Origin: Sesbania bispinosa
Taxonomy: Eukaryota; Streptophyta; Magnoliopsida; Fabales; Fabaceae
DNA: 64,000 nt
Reading direction: 5' to 3'
Assembly: GCA_026901365.1 (NCBI GenBank)
Contig: QLOH01000125.1
Location: 620,001 to 684,000 of the forward strand
The position numbers and the translations under genes are program-made. Every line of letters begins with the position of its first letter. The first letter of the stretch is position 1. The notes under the pieces are model-generated. The model was not told the origin of the DNA and searched no databases. It saw nothing but the letters and a program-made list of their open reading frames with translations. Below are positions 45,801 to 57,625 of this stretch, in pieces.

Positions 45801-47334
45801 GTATGCCTTGGTAAAGGCATTACAAACTTGGCAACATTATTTGTGGCCAAGAGAGTTTGTTATACATTCTGACCATCAAAGTCTAAAGTTTATAAAATCT
45901 CAAGGGAAGCTTCAAAAAAGACATGCAAAGTGGTTGGAATTTATTGAGATGTTTCCATATGTAATGAGGTATAAAAATGGTAAGGACAATATAGTTGCTG
46001 ATGCTTTGTCAAGGAGGTATGTTTTACTTACTTCTTTACAAGCAAAATTGTTAGGTTTTGAACAAATAAAAGGTCTGTATGAAAGTGATCCTGATTTTAA
46101 ACAAATTTGGGATTCTTGTTCTAACCGATCTTGTGAGAAATTTTATAGGTATGAAGGATTTTTGTTCAAGAGGAACCGGCTGTGTGTACCAGTCAGTTCT
46201 TTAAGAGAATTGTTGATTAAGGAGACCCATGGAGGCGGTTTGATGGGACACTTTGGAGTGCAGAAGACACTGGACATCCTGGCCGAGCACTTTTTCTGGC
46301 CGAGCATGAAGAAGGACGTCTGAGCTGAGTGTGAAAGGTGCATAACATGTAAGCAAGCTAAGTCAAAATTAAATCCACATGGGTTTTATACACCTTTGAT
46401 TGTTCCTGAGCAGCCTTGGACAGATATTTCCATGGACTTTGTGATCGGTTTGCCAAAAACTCAAAGTGGTAAGGATAGTATTTTTGTTGTTGTTGATCGG
46501 TTTAGTAAAATGGCACACTTTATTGCGTGTTCAAATACAAATGATGCAACACAAATTGCTGACCTATTCTTTAAAGAAGTTATCCGATTGCATGGTTTAC
46601 CAAGGACAATTGTGAGTGATAGGGACGTTAAATTCCTAAGTCATTTTTGGAGGACTTTATGGAATAAATTGGGAACAAAGCTTCTATTTTCTACTGTTGC
46701 ACATCCTCAAATAGATGGACAAACTGAAGCAGTAAATAGAACGCTTTCAACCTTATTACGTTCTATCATTGGCAAGAATCTAAAGCAATGGGAAAAATGT
46801 TTGTCACATGTTGAGTTTGCATATAATCGGACGGTACACTATAAAACTTCTTTTTCACCCTTTGAGGTTGTATATGGTTTTAATCCACTAACTCCTTTGG
46901 ATATTTTCCCATTACCTATTTCTGAATTTTTCAGCTTAGATGGTAAAAGGAAAGCAGGTTATGTCAGGGAGTTACATGCAAAGGTCCGAGCTAATATTGA
47001 AAGGAAAAATGAGCAGTATGCAAAACAAGCCAATAAAGGGCGGAGGAAGGTAATATTTGAACCAGGCGACTGGGTTTGGATTCACATGAGGAAAGAGAGG
47101 TTTCCAGCTCAAAGGAAGAACAAACTTCAACCAAGAGTAGATGGTCCATTCCAAGTTCTAGAGAGGATCAATGACAATGCCTACAAGATAGATCTTCCAA
47201 GTGAATATGGTAATGTTAGTGCAACATTCAATGTAACTGATTTATCCTTATTTGATGTAGGTGATGAATCAGATTCGAGGATGAATCTTTTCAAAGAAGG
47301 GGGAATGACACGATCCCATCCGACCTCAACCTAG
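42856..47334 (+). pseudogene. Gag-pol of element G: one frame of about 1490 codons with four stops
   Basis: A single frame runs from ATG 42856 to TAG 47332, interrupted at 43276 (TGA), 44146 (TGA), 44452 (TAA) and 46321 (TGA) with no frameshift. In order: a gag capsid domain (IPSFQGKNDPELYLEWERK), the zinc knuckle CFRCQGLGHIASNC (43762-43803), protease LLIDSGSCTNVAS (Asp at 44053), RT with YFDDILVYSK (45238-45267), RNase H with YDASGVGIGAVL (Asp 45685), the integrase HHCC finger across the last stop, and the integrase core with Asp 46435, Asp 46618 and Glu 46726. The C-terminus DNAYKIDLPSEYGNVSATFN is typical of plant gypsy elements. Lineage within Ty3/gypsy is not assigned. Confidence 0.9.
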
Positions 47335-48096
47335 ATGCCTGAGATGTATTGCAAGGGATTGAAAATCCAATGACCGGGGCCAGATCTGAGCGATTAAAGA
47401 GAGCTTTGCAACTCTTGATCACTGAAATCCAAAGGAAAGTAGACCACCAAGCAGAAGAAGAACCAAAGAAGTGGTTTAACTTAGCTCGGATTGAAGTACA
47501 AGAGTGTTATCCAATCTGACAATCGGTTATGTCTGTTATCCGAATCTTAGGAGAGCCTATTTCGAGAAAGTGTATCTAATCAGATCATAACTGATTTATT
47601 TAGGATGAGATCTGTTATGAATCAATATGATGATCTCTTAGGATTATATTTTATCTTATTTAGGATTAAATCTTTTAGGATTATATTTTATCTTATCTAG
47701 AATTAAATCTATTTAATTTAGGATTGTATCTTTTAGATAGTTTATTTTAGGAAATTCCTTTGCTATATATTAGCATTCAGAATCAGTTTGTAGACAATTA
47801 TTTTATCAATAAAATTTGAGATTTCTCATTGTGAGAGCTTATCCTTTGTTCTTGGATTAAAGAGCTACTTGATAACTTAGGTTCTACCAGCAGGTCTTGG
47901 TTAGGGTCTAGTTGCTTATATCTTAATAACTTTGGTGCTTCCGGCAAGTCACGGATTGTGTCAAGTTCCTATATTTGGTAGCTTTGGTGCTTCCGGCAGG
48001 TCTTGGATTGTGTCAAGCTCCTTACAGTTATTTACCGTTATTTACCATTAATTGATCTTCAAGACGGTCCTATCTTTACGCTTCCGGTTCGTATCA
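47306..48096 (+). repeat. 3' LTR of element G
   Basis: Pairs with 41450-42250, with mostly transition differences (about seven in the first 130 bases). The pol frame runs about 29 bases into it. Ends GTATCA at 48096. Confidence 0.85.
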
Positions 48097-48507
48097 GGTG
48101 GTCTCCTATTTATAGGAAAAGGAGGTGACTAGGTGGGAAGGAAAATAAAAGATGAGTGGAAAACTATCCTAGGTGGGTATTGAACCCCTATCCTTTGGCT
48201 AATTAGCTAAACTATCACTTAATCCAATAAAGTCATCAAATTAGCGCCCCTATTCTAGAAAAAAAAAGGAAAAATTACATTCATTTCCTAATTACAATTA
48301 AAACTCTAATTAATCTAATTAAATCCTAATTAAGATGAAGTCTTCTTGTTGACTTGGTCAAGGGTGGTCAAAGGTCAAAGTTTGACCATGGGGGATTGAG
48401 CAAAATATGTTTGACCAAGGCTTGGTCCAGCTCCATGTGCCCAAGTCAGGCCCAGGCTCCCCTTCAGCTCCGCTGTCAGCTCAAAGTTCCACTGGCAGTT
48501 GCCATCA
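48097..48507 (-). repeat. Left LTR of element B, second part
   Basis: Resumes the B LTR at GGTGGTCTCC and ends GCCATCA, matching the right LTR from about 52596 to 53004. It contains the tRNA-like B-box remnant (reverse complement of GGGTATTGAACCC at 48175-48187). Confidence 0.85.
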
Positions 48508-48535
48508 TTCCCTCCCCCTTAGAGAGGATTTGACC

Positions 48536-50283
48536 TCAAATCTGAAAGATCAGAAAGAATCCATAAGAAGAAGAGGAATGGGGGTAGAAAGAAGGAGTTG
48601 GATGACTGAAGTAGTAAAAAGATACTTCCCTTAGCCTTTGGGGAGTACAGCTGGACGTCCACAAGTTGAACATCTTCCTTGAGCCGAGACAACAAAAAGA
48701 AGACCCATAAGTATTATTCCAAAGCAAGCAAAGTGAAGGCTCATAACAAAAATATTTGGGGATCATAAAGATTAGCAAAAGAAAAACATAGGAGATGAAC
48801 AAGAGATATTTCAGATAAGGGATAGAAAACTCCATCAATGGAGATTGAACCATCTTGTCCATGTACTCTATGGATTTAGATCCTGGATCAAAGACTAATC
48901 TTTTGAAGCCCTCCTTTGCAAGTAATACAAGTAAGTGGTCATGGAGAAGGCTTAGGAAATAAATTCCACACAAGTACAAAATGTGTTTCAATGTGCAATA
49001 TTCATCAAAATATTCTACACTATGTTCCCAAATAAATGCACAAGTGAAACTATGTGGCATGAATGTTTTAGTATTTTTCAATAACATCCCAACATTTTTA
49101 TTGAACATAACACATGCATCTTGAGTATGATTGTCAAGAGAATAATGCATATGTTCATGGCATGAGTCACAATTTATCCTAATGAACTTATTCAAGTATG
49201 TTGGTGCCTTATTTAAATCAAAGGTATCATTTCTTTTCAAGCAAGGCAAATCAACTAAGGAATCACTTTGAGTAAGCAAAACATGAGGCATACCATCATG
49301 TGATTTAGGTGTCATGCAAATGTTTTCACATGTGATAGCCTTATCCCAATTTTTATCATTTTCTTTTACTAGTTCAAGAGTATAATACACATCTTTATAT
49401 AAAACAATTATTAGGACCAAAATGTGTATGCACATTATAGATACAAACCAAAGGTACATGCATATTCAATCCAACTTTGTTATCTTGCAATCTAAATTCA
49501 TCAAAGGAATTGACTAAGAATGCATCTTTAGTGAGTTTCATGGTACTCTTAAACTTGGTTGGTCTTTCCAAACATGCAATAGGCTTCAAAGTATCATCAA
49601 CATTGTCTATTTCTTTCAAACATGCAATGCTTTGTGGCATATAATTGTGCATAGAGTAAGGTATGTCATGCATAAAGAAAGGTAATTTAGGAAACTCCCT
49701 TTCAACAACTTGAATTGTACTCTTTGCAACAATAGGCGTATTTGTCATCAACCTATGCAAGTTTCCACTTGAAGAGTTAGCATTCAAGTATTCACAAGAT
49801 GAACTTACATTTTCTATTTTCTCTTCTTGCACTCTAAATTCCTTTTCCTCATTTTTATTTTTATTTTCAAATTTTTCGTCTTCCTTCTTTTCTAATTGTT
49901 CCCATATTTCTTTAATTTTTATTTCCCAGTAACTTTTTTCCATTTTCTCTTCTTCTCCTTTCCTCTTTTTCATAATCTTTTCTTCTAATTTCACTCTCAT
50001 AATTTCTCCCAAGTTTTCTCTCTTCTTCATACTTTCTAATCTTCCTTTCTTCATCATATTTTCTAAACTTTCTTTCTTCCTCATACCTTCTCCTTTCATG
50101 GTTAGAGTTAACATAACTCCTTTCCTACTTCTTACTATCTTCAAAATGATATCTACTTATTTCTCTTTCTTTCCTTTCTTTTCTATACCTTTCATCATGA
50201 GAAGAGAGTCTTCTCACTTCCTTTTCTCTTCTAAATTCTCTCTTATCTTCATCTAGCTCCTTCCTCCACATTCTATATGACAT
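48536..50283 (-). pseudogene. Coding remnant of element B: charged gag-like start and unassigned ORFs
   Basis: On the minus strand an ATG at 50283 opens a Lys/Arg/Glu-rich frame (MSYRMWRKELDEDKREFRRE, YEEERKFRKYDEERKIRKYE) interrupted by a TAG and resembling the charged gag N-terminus of element A. A second frame (49395-50144) continues with charged text then VEREFPKLPFFMHDIPYS. A third (48536-49459) is 307 codons with CDSCHEHMHYSLDNHTQD and KRLVFDPGS. The last motif recalls VVFDPGG near the end of element D. I recognise no catalytic domain. It may be the pol-less remnant of a shared non-autonomous family. Confidence 0.5.
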
Positions 50284-52245
50284 CTTAAATTGATTTTATT
50301 TGAAAGCTTTTAAAGGACCTCACCACTCACTAAGTGTTTACACTCAATGGAATGTAATCACTCGTGTATGTCACTCTTTTTGGCTTTTTCTATAATGAGA
50401 CTCTCTTGCCTTTTCTACTCGGTTGAGGTTGGATTGATCTTGCAAAGACCAATAGTGAGACTAAGTCTTAACCCTTCCCAAATAGAAGCGCACTAACAAA
50501 TGAAAATACCTACTGAAAGAGGATTTAGAATTTCCTAAGACAAAACAAAGAGTTGATATAGACAAACAAGAAAAGCAAGCATTCAAGAAGGCTTATACAC
50601 AAGAGTAGAAAGCAAAGAAGACAAGACGGAAGAAATTGCAAAGAGAATTATTTTTAGTGATTTTTTTTAAAAGAGTTGCCAAAATTTGTTGTTTTAGAAA
50701 AACAGCAAAATTACAACTCAATTTACAGTATACAGAGAAATGAAATGAAAAATTACAGTAAACTGTCAACAGTATTGTTGGGATACTTTTTTTATTTTAC
50801 TTTAATTTTTCTGAATTTTTTTGAATTTTTTTTTTGACTTTTTGAGTGTCCTTTGACTTTTTCTCTTTTCGTTGACTTTTCACCCTTTTTGCTTTTTACA
50901 CTTCTTTTTGTATTTTTGGCAATATAATTTTTTTTGTATTTTTCTTTGCCTCTATTCTTTCTTTGTGGCATTTTCCCCAACAGAAAATTAAAGAAATTTG
51001 TACAAAATTACAAAAAACTAAACTGCAACTACTGTAATTTTTTTGAGATTTTTTACACTAAACTGGTCCAAACGGTACCAGAAAAACAAAATGGACATGC
51101 TGATTTCTAAAAATTGTAAAATAAAACGGTATGGCAACCTAATTTCAAAAAATTGCTTAGCACTTCCTTGTTGATTATACAAATACAATACGGTCACAGA
51201 AACGCGCTTGGTTCAATTTTAAGATTGGAATTAAATTTTGAAGGAAAATCAACAATTGGGATTTATTAATTTTCTTCCAACTTTATGAACCAAAAAGTAG
51301 TCAAACGGTGAGCATTTTTCACAATCAAACGGGGAAAGTTCAAAGTAGAGATAGCAGTCAATTCAGATTTGCAATCAGATGCCAAACAGACAAATAGAAC
51401 AGGAGTAGAAAATTGAACAAAACAGTGCCCAAGAAAAGTACAAAAAATGGTAAAAATGAGAAGAAAATTGCGCAAAATGAAATTAAAGGGGAAAACTGAA
51501 ATTAAAAGGATGGGGAGGACAGAAATGTAAATGGCAGAAAGTAGAGGGGATGACAGAAATTAAAAGGATGGGGAGAGAAGAAATGTAAATGGCAGAAATG
51601 TAAAGGGGATGGCAGAAATTAAAAGGATGGGGATGACTGAAATTAAATGATAAAATGTAAAGGGGATGGCAGAAATTAAATGGATGGGGAGGATAAAATT
51701 TAAATGCCATAAAGTAAAGGGGATGGCAGAAAGTAAAAGGATGGGGAGAAATTGAAATTAAATGGCGGAAAATTAAAAGCGGAAAGTAAAGAGATGAATA
51801 TGGGGGATGAACAAGTAATGGTGAAAGGGAGAAAATGTAGGTGAACAATCTTTGGAAAAATGAAGACAACAATGCCTCCTCTTACCACACTTCACCAACA
51901 AACAAGCAGTTATAGCAATCAATTTGCAAGAATCACTCAAGAACAAGTATGAGCAATTGGAATAGGCATTTTAACAAACACCTAAGGGGTGGGATTAGCG
52001 GCCCAAAAACAGCCCCATCTAGCAAGAAATTCACCCAATCAACAAGCAACAAACAATGCTGACAGCAGCAGAAAGGCACCTCGAGCCCGGGAAACAGTCC
52101 AAGTCCAATTACAATTGAAACAAATGGATGGAATTACACTAAAATGAGTGAAAATTCTGCACCAAGAACAGCCAAGTGCAGCGCCCAAAACAACCCCCCA
52201 AAATGCTCCAAAATTGCTCAATTCAACAAAGCTCTGATGACCAAT
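50284..52245 (-). other. Leader of element B with tandem repeats
   Basis: Closely follows the leader of element A: CACTCACTAAGTGTTTACAC near 50323, the CTTTTTGAGTG/TTGACTTTT tract near 50830, the CAAACGGTGAGC region, then tandem AAATTAAAAGGATGGGGAGG units at about 51490-51770. Open frames over the repeats are repeat-driven and not called as genes. Confidence 0.7.
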
Positions 52246-53004
52246 TGATAGCAGGGAAGTATAGGATCTAGAATTGAGCAAAAACAACCGGTTAGAATTA
52301 ATTTATAGCAATTAAAATGCGAAAAATAGGTGCAGGGCAGCAGCTATTTCACGCAAGAAAATGAGAGAAAATGAAAGAAAAAGTGGAAGAGGAAGAGATG
52401 GTTGGGACGCCACTGAAGCAGGAATCCACCCACAGCAGATAAGTCCAATCGATAGACGTCACTGATTCAGGAGAACCAGATAAGTCCCAGGTTGGTTTAA
52501 GCAAGAACCACCAAGCCTACTCTCAACTCACACTTAAGGACAAAAATGGGCATAATGCCTTTACTCATTCATCAAAGTTGTCAAATACAAGGGGGGTGGT
52601 CTCCTATTTATAGGAAAAGGAGGTGGCTAGGTGGGAAGGAAAATAAAAGATGAGTGGAAAACTATCCTAGGTGGGTATTGAACCCCTATCCTTTGGCTAA
52701 TTAGCTAAGCTATCACTTAAGCCAATAGAGCCATCAAATTAGCGCCCCTATTCTAGAAAGAAAAGGAAAAATTACATTCATGTCCTAATTATAATTAAAA
52801 CTCTAATTAATCTAATTAAATCCTAATTAAGATGAAGTTTTCTTGTTGACTTGGTCACGGGTGGTCAAAGGTCAAAGGTTGACCATGGGGAATTGACCAA
52901 AATATGTTTGACCAAGGCTTGGTCCAGCTCCATGTGCCCAACTCAGGCCCAGGCTCCCCTTCAGCTCCGCTGTCAGCTCAGAGTTCCACTGGCAATTGCC
53001 ATCA
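52246..53004 (-). repeat. Right LTR (5' in element sense) of element B
   Basis: Uninterrupted 759-base LTR from TGATAGCAGGG to GCCATCA, followed by the target duplication GCAAC. It preserves the empty insertion site for G at about 52591-52600 (GGGGGGTGGT). Confidence 0.9.
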
Positions 53005-53588
53005 GCAACTCTCTCAGTTCATGTCAAAACTGATGGATTCACACATGAACGCTTCTCAAAAGGTCTTGAGATACTTGAAGTATGCTCCTGCAAAGGGATT
53101 GTTCTTTTCTGCTACATCTTCACTTAGAGTATCAGCTTTTGCAAACTCTGATTGGGCATCTTGTCTTGATAGTAGGCGTTCTGTGACTGGATACTGTGTT
53201 CTTCTTGGATCATCTTTGATCTCTTGGAAGTCAAAGAAACAATCAACTGTTTCTCGTTCTTCTTTGGAGGCAGAGTAAAGGGCACTTGTAGCCCTCACTT
53301 GTGAACTTCAATGGTTGTTTTTTCTCTTTAGGGATTTACATGTTTCTGTTGCTAACCCTGCCTCAGTTTACTGTGATAATAGATCTGCCATTTACATAGC
53401 CCATAATCCCACATTCCAGGAAAGGACTAAGCACATAGAAATTGATTCCCATGTTGTGCGGGAAAAATTGCAAGCGGGATTGATACATCTTCTACTAATT
53501 TCTTCTTCTGGACAGCTAGCTGACATCTTCACCAAAGCCTTGCATTCACATCCTTTTCATATAAACATCAGCAAGTTCGGCCTGCTTG
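53005..53588 (+). pseudogene. Copia RNase H segment
   Basis: Continues the RT of 40068-41088: LSQFMSKLMDSHMNASQKVL, then FANSDWASCLDSRRSVTGYC, LISWKSKKQSTVSRSSLEAE, a TAA at 53276, then VYCDNRSAIYIAHNPTFQER, IEIDSHVVREKLQAG and DIFTKALHSHPF. All usual copia RNase H blocks are present with one clear stop. It ends FGLL at the element E insertion and resumes DIMAPT at 62766. Confidence 0.9.
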
Positions 53589-55044
53589 TGATGGGATTTA
53601 GGCAAGCGTACCAAATTCCCAGCCGTATAATAGTAAGTATGAGTTATCGTATCCACAGGGAACGGTTCAACTCGTAATGATTAGTGATCAGACTATCAAG
53701 TAAGAAACGGTTTATAATGTTTGTTGTTGCGGAAATCAAATGCATAAAATAAATTGGAGAGTATAGTAGAGTAAGATAGCGTTACTTGGATCAGGATTGA
53801 ACTTCGTATCATCGCACCCCTTCGTATGTGAACCTCACTATTATTTATGAATATATTTCTATGATACCCTAGCCAAACTATAATATTTTACCCTGGTCTC
53901 CACAGTGATAAAATACTCAGAAGTAATTCATGCGGGTTCTCCCAAGCGACAAATTACCCCGGCTTTAAAGATCTACTTTTCCGTTTGTTAAAACTATCAA
54001 TTCGCCCCGGTCTCCACAGTGACTACTATGAGTATTTTTACCAATCAGAGTTCAAGTTTCCTATCTCTAGGCTCCTCCAAACTTGGTATTGGTTCTATAG
54101 AACCACCTCTCGAATTCGCCCCATAAAACCAACCTATAACTCCGGCACACAGGCGGAAGTTACGCATTAAGCAAAGTATAAAAATACCGGTATCATAGAA
54201 TAGGGATTCATAAACAATAAAGAGAATTCACATACATTTGGGGATTGAATCAACTACATTCAACCCTATTGGAGAGTTTAGCTACGCATGGTAGCCATAC
54301 AGACCAATGAAGAAACTGTCACACTTTTCTTCAATCCTAGCTTTGCTATCTCGGCAGCCCTTCGGGGTCTCCTCTAGAGCTTTGAGCCCTAAACCCTAAC
54401 TCTGCTAACTCCCTTTGATCTTTGCAAAAGGTCATATTTATAGACGAAGGAAAGCTATTTGAAATCTGGAAGGAATCTGTTTGAAATTGCATTTTGAAAA
54501 CTAATTCGTGTTTCTGCGCTTCACTCTGCGTTCAGCGCAAGTGAAGCGCAAATTCCAGAGAGCTTCGCTTCATCCTGCGCTCAGCGCAGGTGGAGCGTGA
54601 CACACGTTCCAGTCTTCTGTGTTTCCTCATTTAACAGCTTGATTTCTTCCTGATCTTATCCTTGTTTGCTTGGCTTTCCTTGTTTCCCTCTTTATGGCTT
54701 GATTCTGTGTTTATTTTGCCTTTGAATTTAAATTGGGGAAGTTATCCAAAAAATCCTTGTTTAAATGACTGCTAATCTTATCTTTATTTGCTCTCATTTA
54801 AACTTCAAATCAGCAGATCCTATCCTCAAATAATGTTATCTTCTTTTCTCATTTAAATCTTGCCCATAAATCTGCAAAATCAACAGATTTTCTATTAAAA
54901 TAACCTCAAATTCAAATTCAAATTAAATAAACACAATTTATACAATTATTAATAAAAAGGGATTATTTTGGGGCATAAATTACTATTTACCCTTGATAAG
55001 TGCAGTAAAAATACAAGAATTTATCATATATTTGGCACTTATCA
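53589..55044 (-). repeat. 3' LTR of element E (left in window)
   Basis: Collinear with 61309-62760. It carries two hairpin-forming blocks around 54515-54550 and 54561-54599 built from GCGCTTCAC and GTGAAGCGC. Confidence 0.9.
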
Positions 55045-56686
55045 AATACCCCCCAACTTAGCTTCTTTCTTGTCCTCAAGCAAGAGACCTTTTTGCAATC
55101 AAAATTGTGATTCAATTCCCCTGTAACAATTCTCAGAAATAAGGACAAATTTTCATCATCTCTTTACTAGGCATAACTCACTTTCCAAATATCAGAAAAA
55201 ATCAGAGTTAAGAGATGTTACCAATACTCAATCAGAACAGGATACAACAATTCAGTTAAACTTTCTCAGAAATAGAAATTAAATCAATAAATGATAAATC
55301 AAGGAATTCTCTCATGCTCAAGGGTAAGTGTTTCCCTCAATTTTTTCACCACAGTTGAACAACTAAAATTGATAGTCGTTTCTAGTTTCTAAGCATGCAC
55401 ATGGTCAATATGGATCAAAAGGTCTTTTCTTGGTTGTAATGAGGCTGGGTTATCAAGAAATCATGGTTTTTCTGGATAAGCAAAGAAAACACTTAGAATA
55501 GAGAGCATCTTTTGATTTTTCTTGAACTTGGAACTTCTCTCCATTCTCCATCTCATTCTTGATTTGTCTCATTTTAGCTGGCCTCTTTCTTTGTTTGAAG
55601 ATGCACTCCCCCCAACTTATTCACTTTGATTCACTTTTTCTTTTTGATTTTTTTTAGGGAGTGATCTTCTTTTGCTTTCTTGTGCCTGCTCTTTGTAGTT
55701 CTTTTACCAACCTTTTCTTCCCATTCTTTCAAGTTACACCATGCTCTCTATCCCAAGTGTGAAAGGGACAACATAGAATCATTCATTTTGGCTGGGGTGC
55801 ATAAGAAGAAACATTAAAGCTCAAATGGGTTACCAACAAAATTGGAAAATTTTTCAAGGGTTGGCTTTTTGGCACTGAGCAAATGATAATCAAAATTTTG
55901 CCTTTGTCACTTCCATATTTTCCATGAGCAGAGTAAAATCCAAAAACTCAATCAATAACAATTGACAAACAGCGGTGAAAACTCTCAATTCAGTGTTTGG
56001 ACTCTCAACTCACTGGCTTTTTGGCTAAATTCCTTGATAAAGCACTTACTGATTTTAATTAACTACCCTGATAGGTTTTCTTGAGAAATATTCTAATCCT
56101 AACTGATTATGGAATTAATCACAAAACCCTTTCTTCTTTCCTAATCTGGTTAGTTAAACTGCCTAATTTCAGAGAATTTTGAAAAATTTACCCTTCAATC
56201 CCTAATTCCTAATTACTAAAAAAATCCTACAAATCCTAAAAATAAGAAAAAATAAAATACTGAAAATGCACTGCATAGCAATATAATGTATCGGTGGAGA
56301 ATATATACAGTACATAACCAGAATGATCAAATAAAAAGAAGAAAAATAAAAGAAAATGAAAAGAAAAAGAAAAGGAAAAGAAAAGAAAAGCACCAAATCA
56401 AAAAATATCAGTCTGCTCCATCCCCATCAGTTGCTCCATCTCCAGCTGCTCCTCCCTCTCCCGGAAAAATAGGCCTGTCCCCAGGCCACTGCATATATGC
56501 ATGGAACTCCTCCGGAGTCATGCCAAAATATGGATCATGCCTGGAGCGGTACTGGAACTCCTGGATATGGGATAAACCTTTAGCAATGGATGCATTCTGG
56601 GTGAGAATGTGTTGTGCCCAGAATGGGATAGAGGCGTCTGCTGCTGGTGGTGCTTGTGGTGGTGCCTGTGGTGCTGGTGGTGGTGC
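55045..56686 (-). other. Element E 3' non-coding region
   Basis: Between the polypurine tract (near 55045-55060 on the plus strand, CCCCCCAACTTA) and the env-like stop. AT-rich, with purine runs around 56330-56390. Short ORFs (56286-56750 and others) have low-complexity or shadow content. No gene is called. Confidence 0.6.
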
Positions 56687-57625
56687 CTATTGTTGCTGCT
56701 CATCCTTATCATCATCCTCCTCTACTGGGATACAGTTAGCTTCAATATAGCCTCTAGTCATCGGTTTCTTGATGCGAACCTTGGGGAACACATCAACTCC
56801 CCGTGAACTGCAGAGGGTCGTGATCAATGATTGAAAGCCTAGACTGATCCTAGAGTTGGCGATGCGGCGCCCCACAGAAGACACAAAGTCTGCGATCTTC
56901 TGTGTGATAACTCTAGCAATGTCAATGTCTGCGCCAGTGATGATGCTATAGATGAGGTGGGCGACTGGCATAGTGACGTCTGAAACATGGTTGGTGGGCT
57001 GGATGTTAGCCAACATCAACACTGTCCACATCTGCGCGATGTCCCTCATGTCGCGCCTATAGATGCGAGCAGCATGTCCATAAACATTCCTCTCGAAGGA
57101 ACGTCCCCGCAGGCATAGGCTCTCTGCGGTCTGAGTGTCTAGGGGATCATTACCATAGATCCCCACAGCTCGCATACACTCATGGTACTGACACTCCATG
57201 AGTCGTCTGTCCTCAGGCCCTGGGAACAGTAAAAGTGAAATGATCGCGTCGCGATCATAAGGAATTACCCATCCTCGAACAAATGACTGCCACCTCGTGT
57301 CAATGCCATGGTCTCCAATGGCATTGGCATAAAATTCTCTAACGATGTCAGGATCATAGTGCGAATCTGGGCGGCTAAGACGGACCCAGTTTCTCCTGTG
57401 AATGTCACTCCTGAATTCTTCAAACTCACCAGGCTCCAAAGCCATTGGCCTCTCATGAATAAAATTATAGTCCATCAGTGAACTGTAAGCTTCAAAGGAC
57501 TTGGCGTCCTTGAAGCGGTGAACATCGAACTCAGGGTCCTCTTGGGGTGCCTCTCTGGATCTCTTAGCACCCCCTTTGCCTCTCCTAGAAGTGCCAGCTG
57601 CATTAACAACTTTGGTGTGAGCCAT
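56687..57625 (-). CDS. Env-like / 'putative plant transposon protein' domain ORF of element E
   Basis: 312 residues from ATG 57625 (MAHTKVVNAAGTSRRGKGG), intact. After a basic N-terminus comes NWVRLSRPDSHYDPDIVREF, then WVIPYDRDAIISLLLFPGPE, the segment WTVLMLANIQPTNHVSDVTM, then HLIYSIITGADIDIARVITQ and LGFQSLITTLCSSRGVDVFP. This is the layout of the domain I recall as PF20167, common in plant retrotransposon proteins and often labelled env-like or transposase-like. The C-terminus is acidic and Gln-rich. There is no obvious signal peptide or transmembrane anchor, so true envelope function is doubtful. The upstream in-frame extension to 57661 lacks an ATG. Confidence 0.75.
   Translation of the reverse strand: MAHTKVVNAAGTSRRGKGGAKRSREAPQEDPEFDVHRFKDAKSFEAYSSLMDYNFIHERPMALEPGEFEEFRSDIHRRNWVRLSRPDSHYDPDIVREFYANAIGDHGIDTRWQSFVRGWVIPYDRDAIISLLLFPGPEDRRLMECQYHECMRAVGIYGNDPLDTQTAESLCLRGRSFERNVYGHAARIYRRDMRDIAQMWTVLMLANIQPTNHVSDVTMPVAHLIYSIITGADIDIARVITQKIADFVSSVGRRIANSRISLGFQSLITTLCSSRGVDVFPKVRIKKPMTRGYIEANCIPVEEDDDKDEQQQ

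Larger units (their letters stand above)
41450..48096 (+). mobile_element. Element G: nearly complete Ty3/gypsy retrotransposon inside the LTR of B
   Basis: LTRs 41450-42250 and 47306-48096 (801 and 791 bases) begin TGACAC and end GTATCA. The primer site TTTGGTACCAGAGC follows at 42251 and the polypurine tract AAAGAAGGGGGAA precedes 47306. The target duplication is imperfect (GGTA left, GGTG right). It carries gag, protease, RT, RNase H and integrase in one frame. No chromodomain is seen after integrase. It is the only copy here with nearly all pol domains, but stops make this copy defective. Confidence 0.9.
41089..53004 (-). mobile_element. Element B: non-autonomous LTR element related to A, interrupted by G
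   Basis: LTRs are 41089-41449 plus 48097-48507 (split by G) and 52246-53004. The perfect target duplication GCAAC lies at 41084-41088 and 53005-53009. On the minus strand the primer site resembling TTGGTCATCAGAGC lies left of 52246, and the polypurine tract AAGGGGGAGGGAA lies right of 48507. LTR ends and the repeat-bearing leader resemble element A. The coding region has charged ORFs but no recognisable protease, RT or integrase. Its LTRs are visibly more diverged from each other than those of A, so it is older. Confidence 0.9.

Noticed and set aside
54515..54600. CRISPR-like spaced palindromes around GCGCTTCAC repeats
   Set aside because: Only two or three units, inside a plant LTR, with no uniform spacers and no cas genes. 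They are hairpin motifs of element E.
56286..56806. Plus-strand ORFs rich in Lys, then Gly/Cys/Ser
   Set aside because: They arise from purine-rich 3' non-coding DNA of element E and the acidic end of its env-like ORF read backwards.
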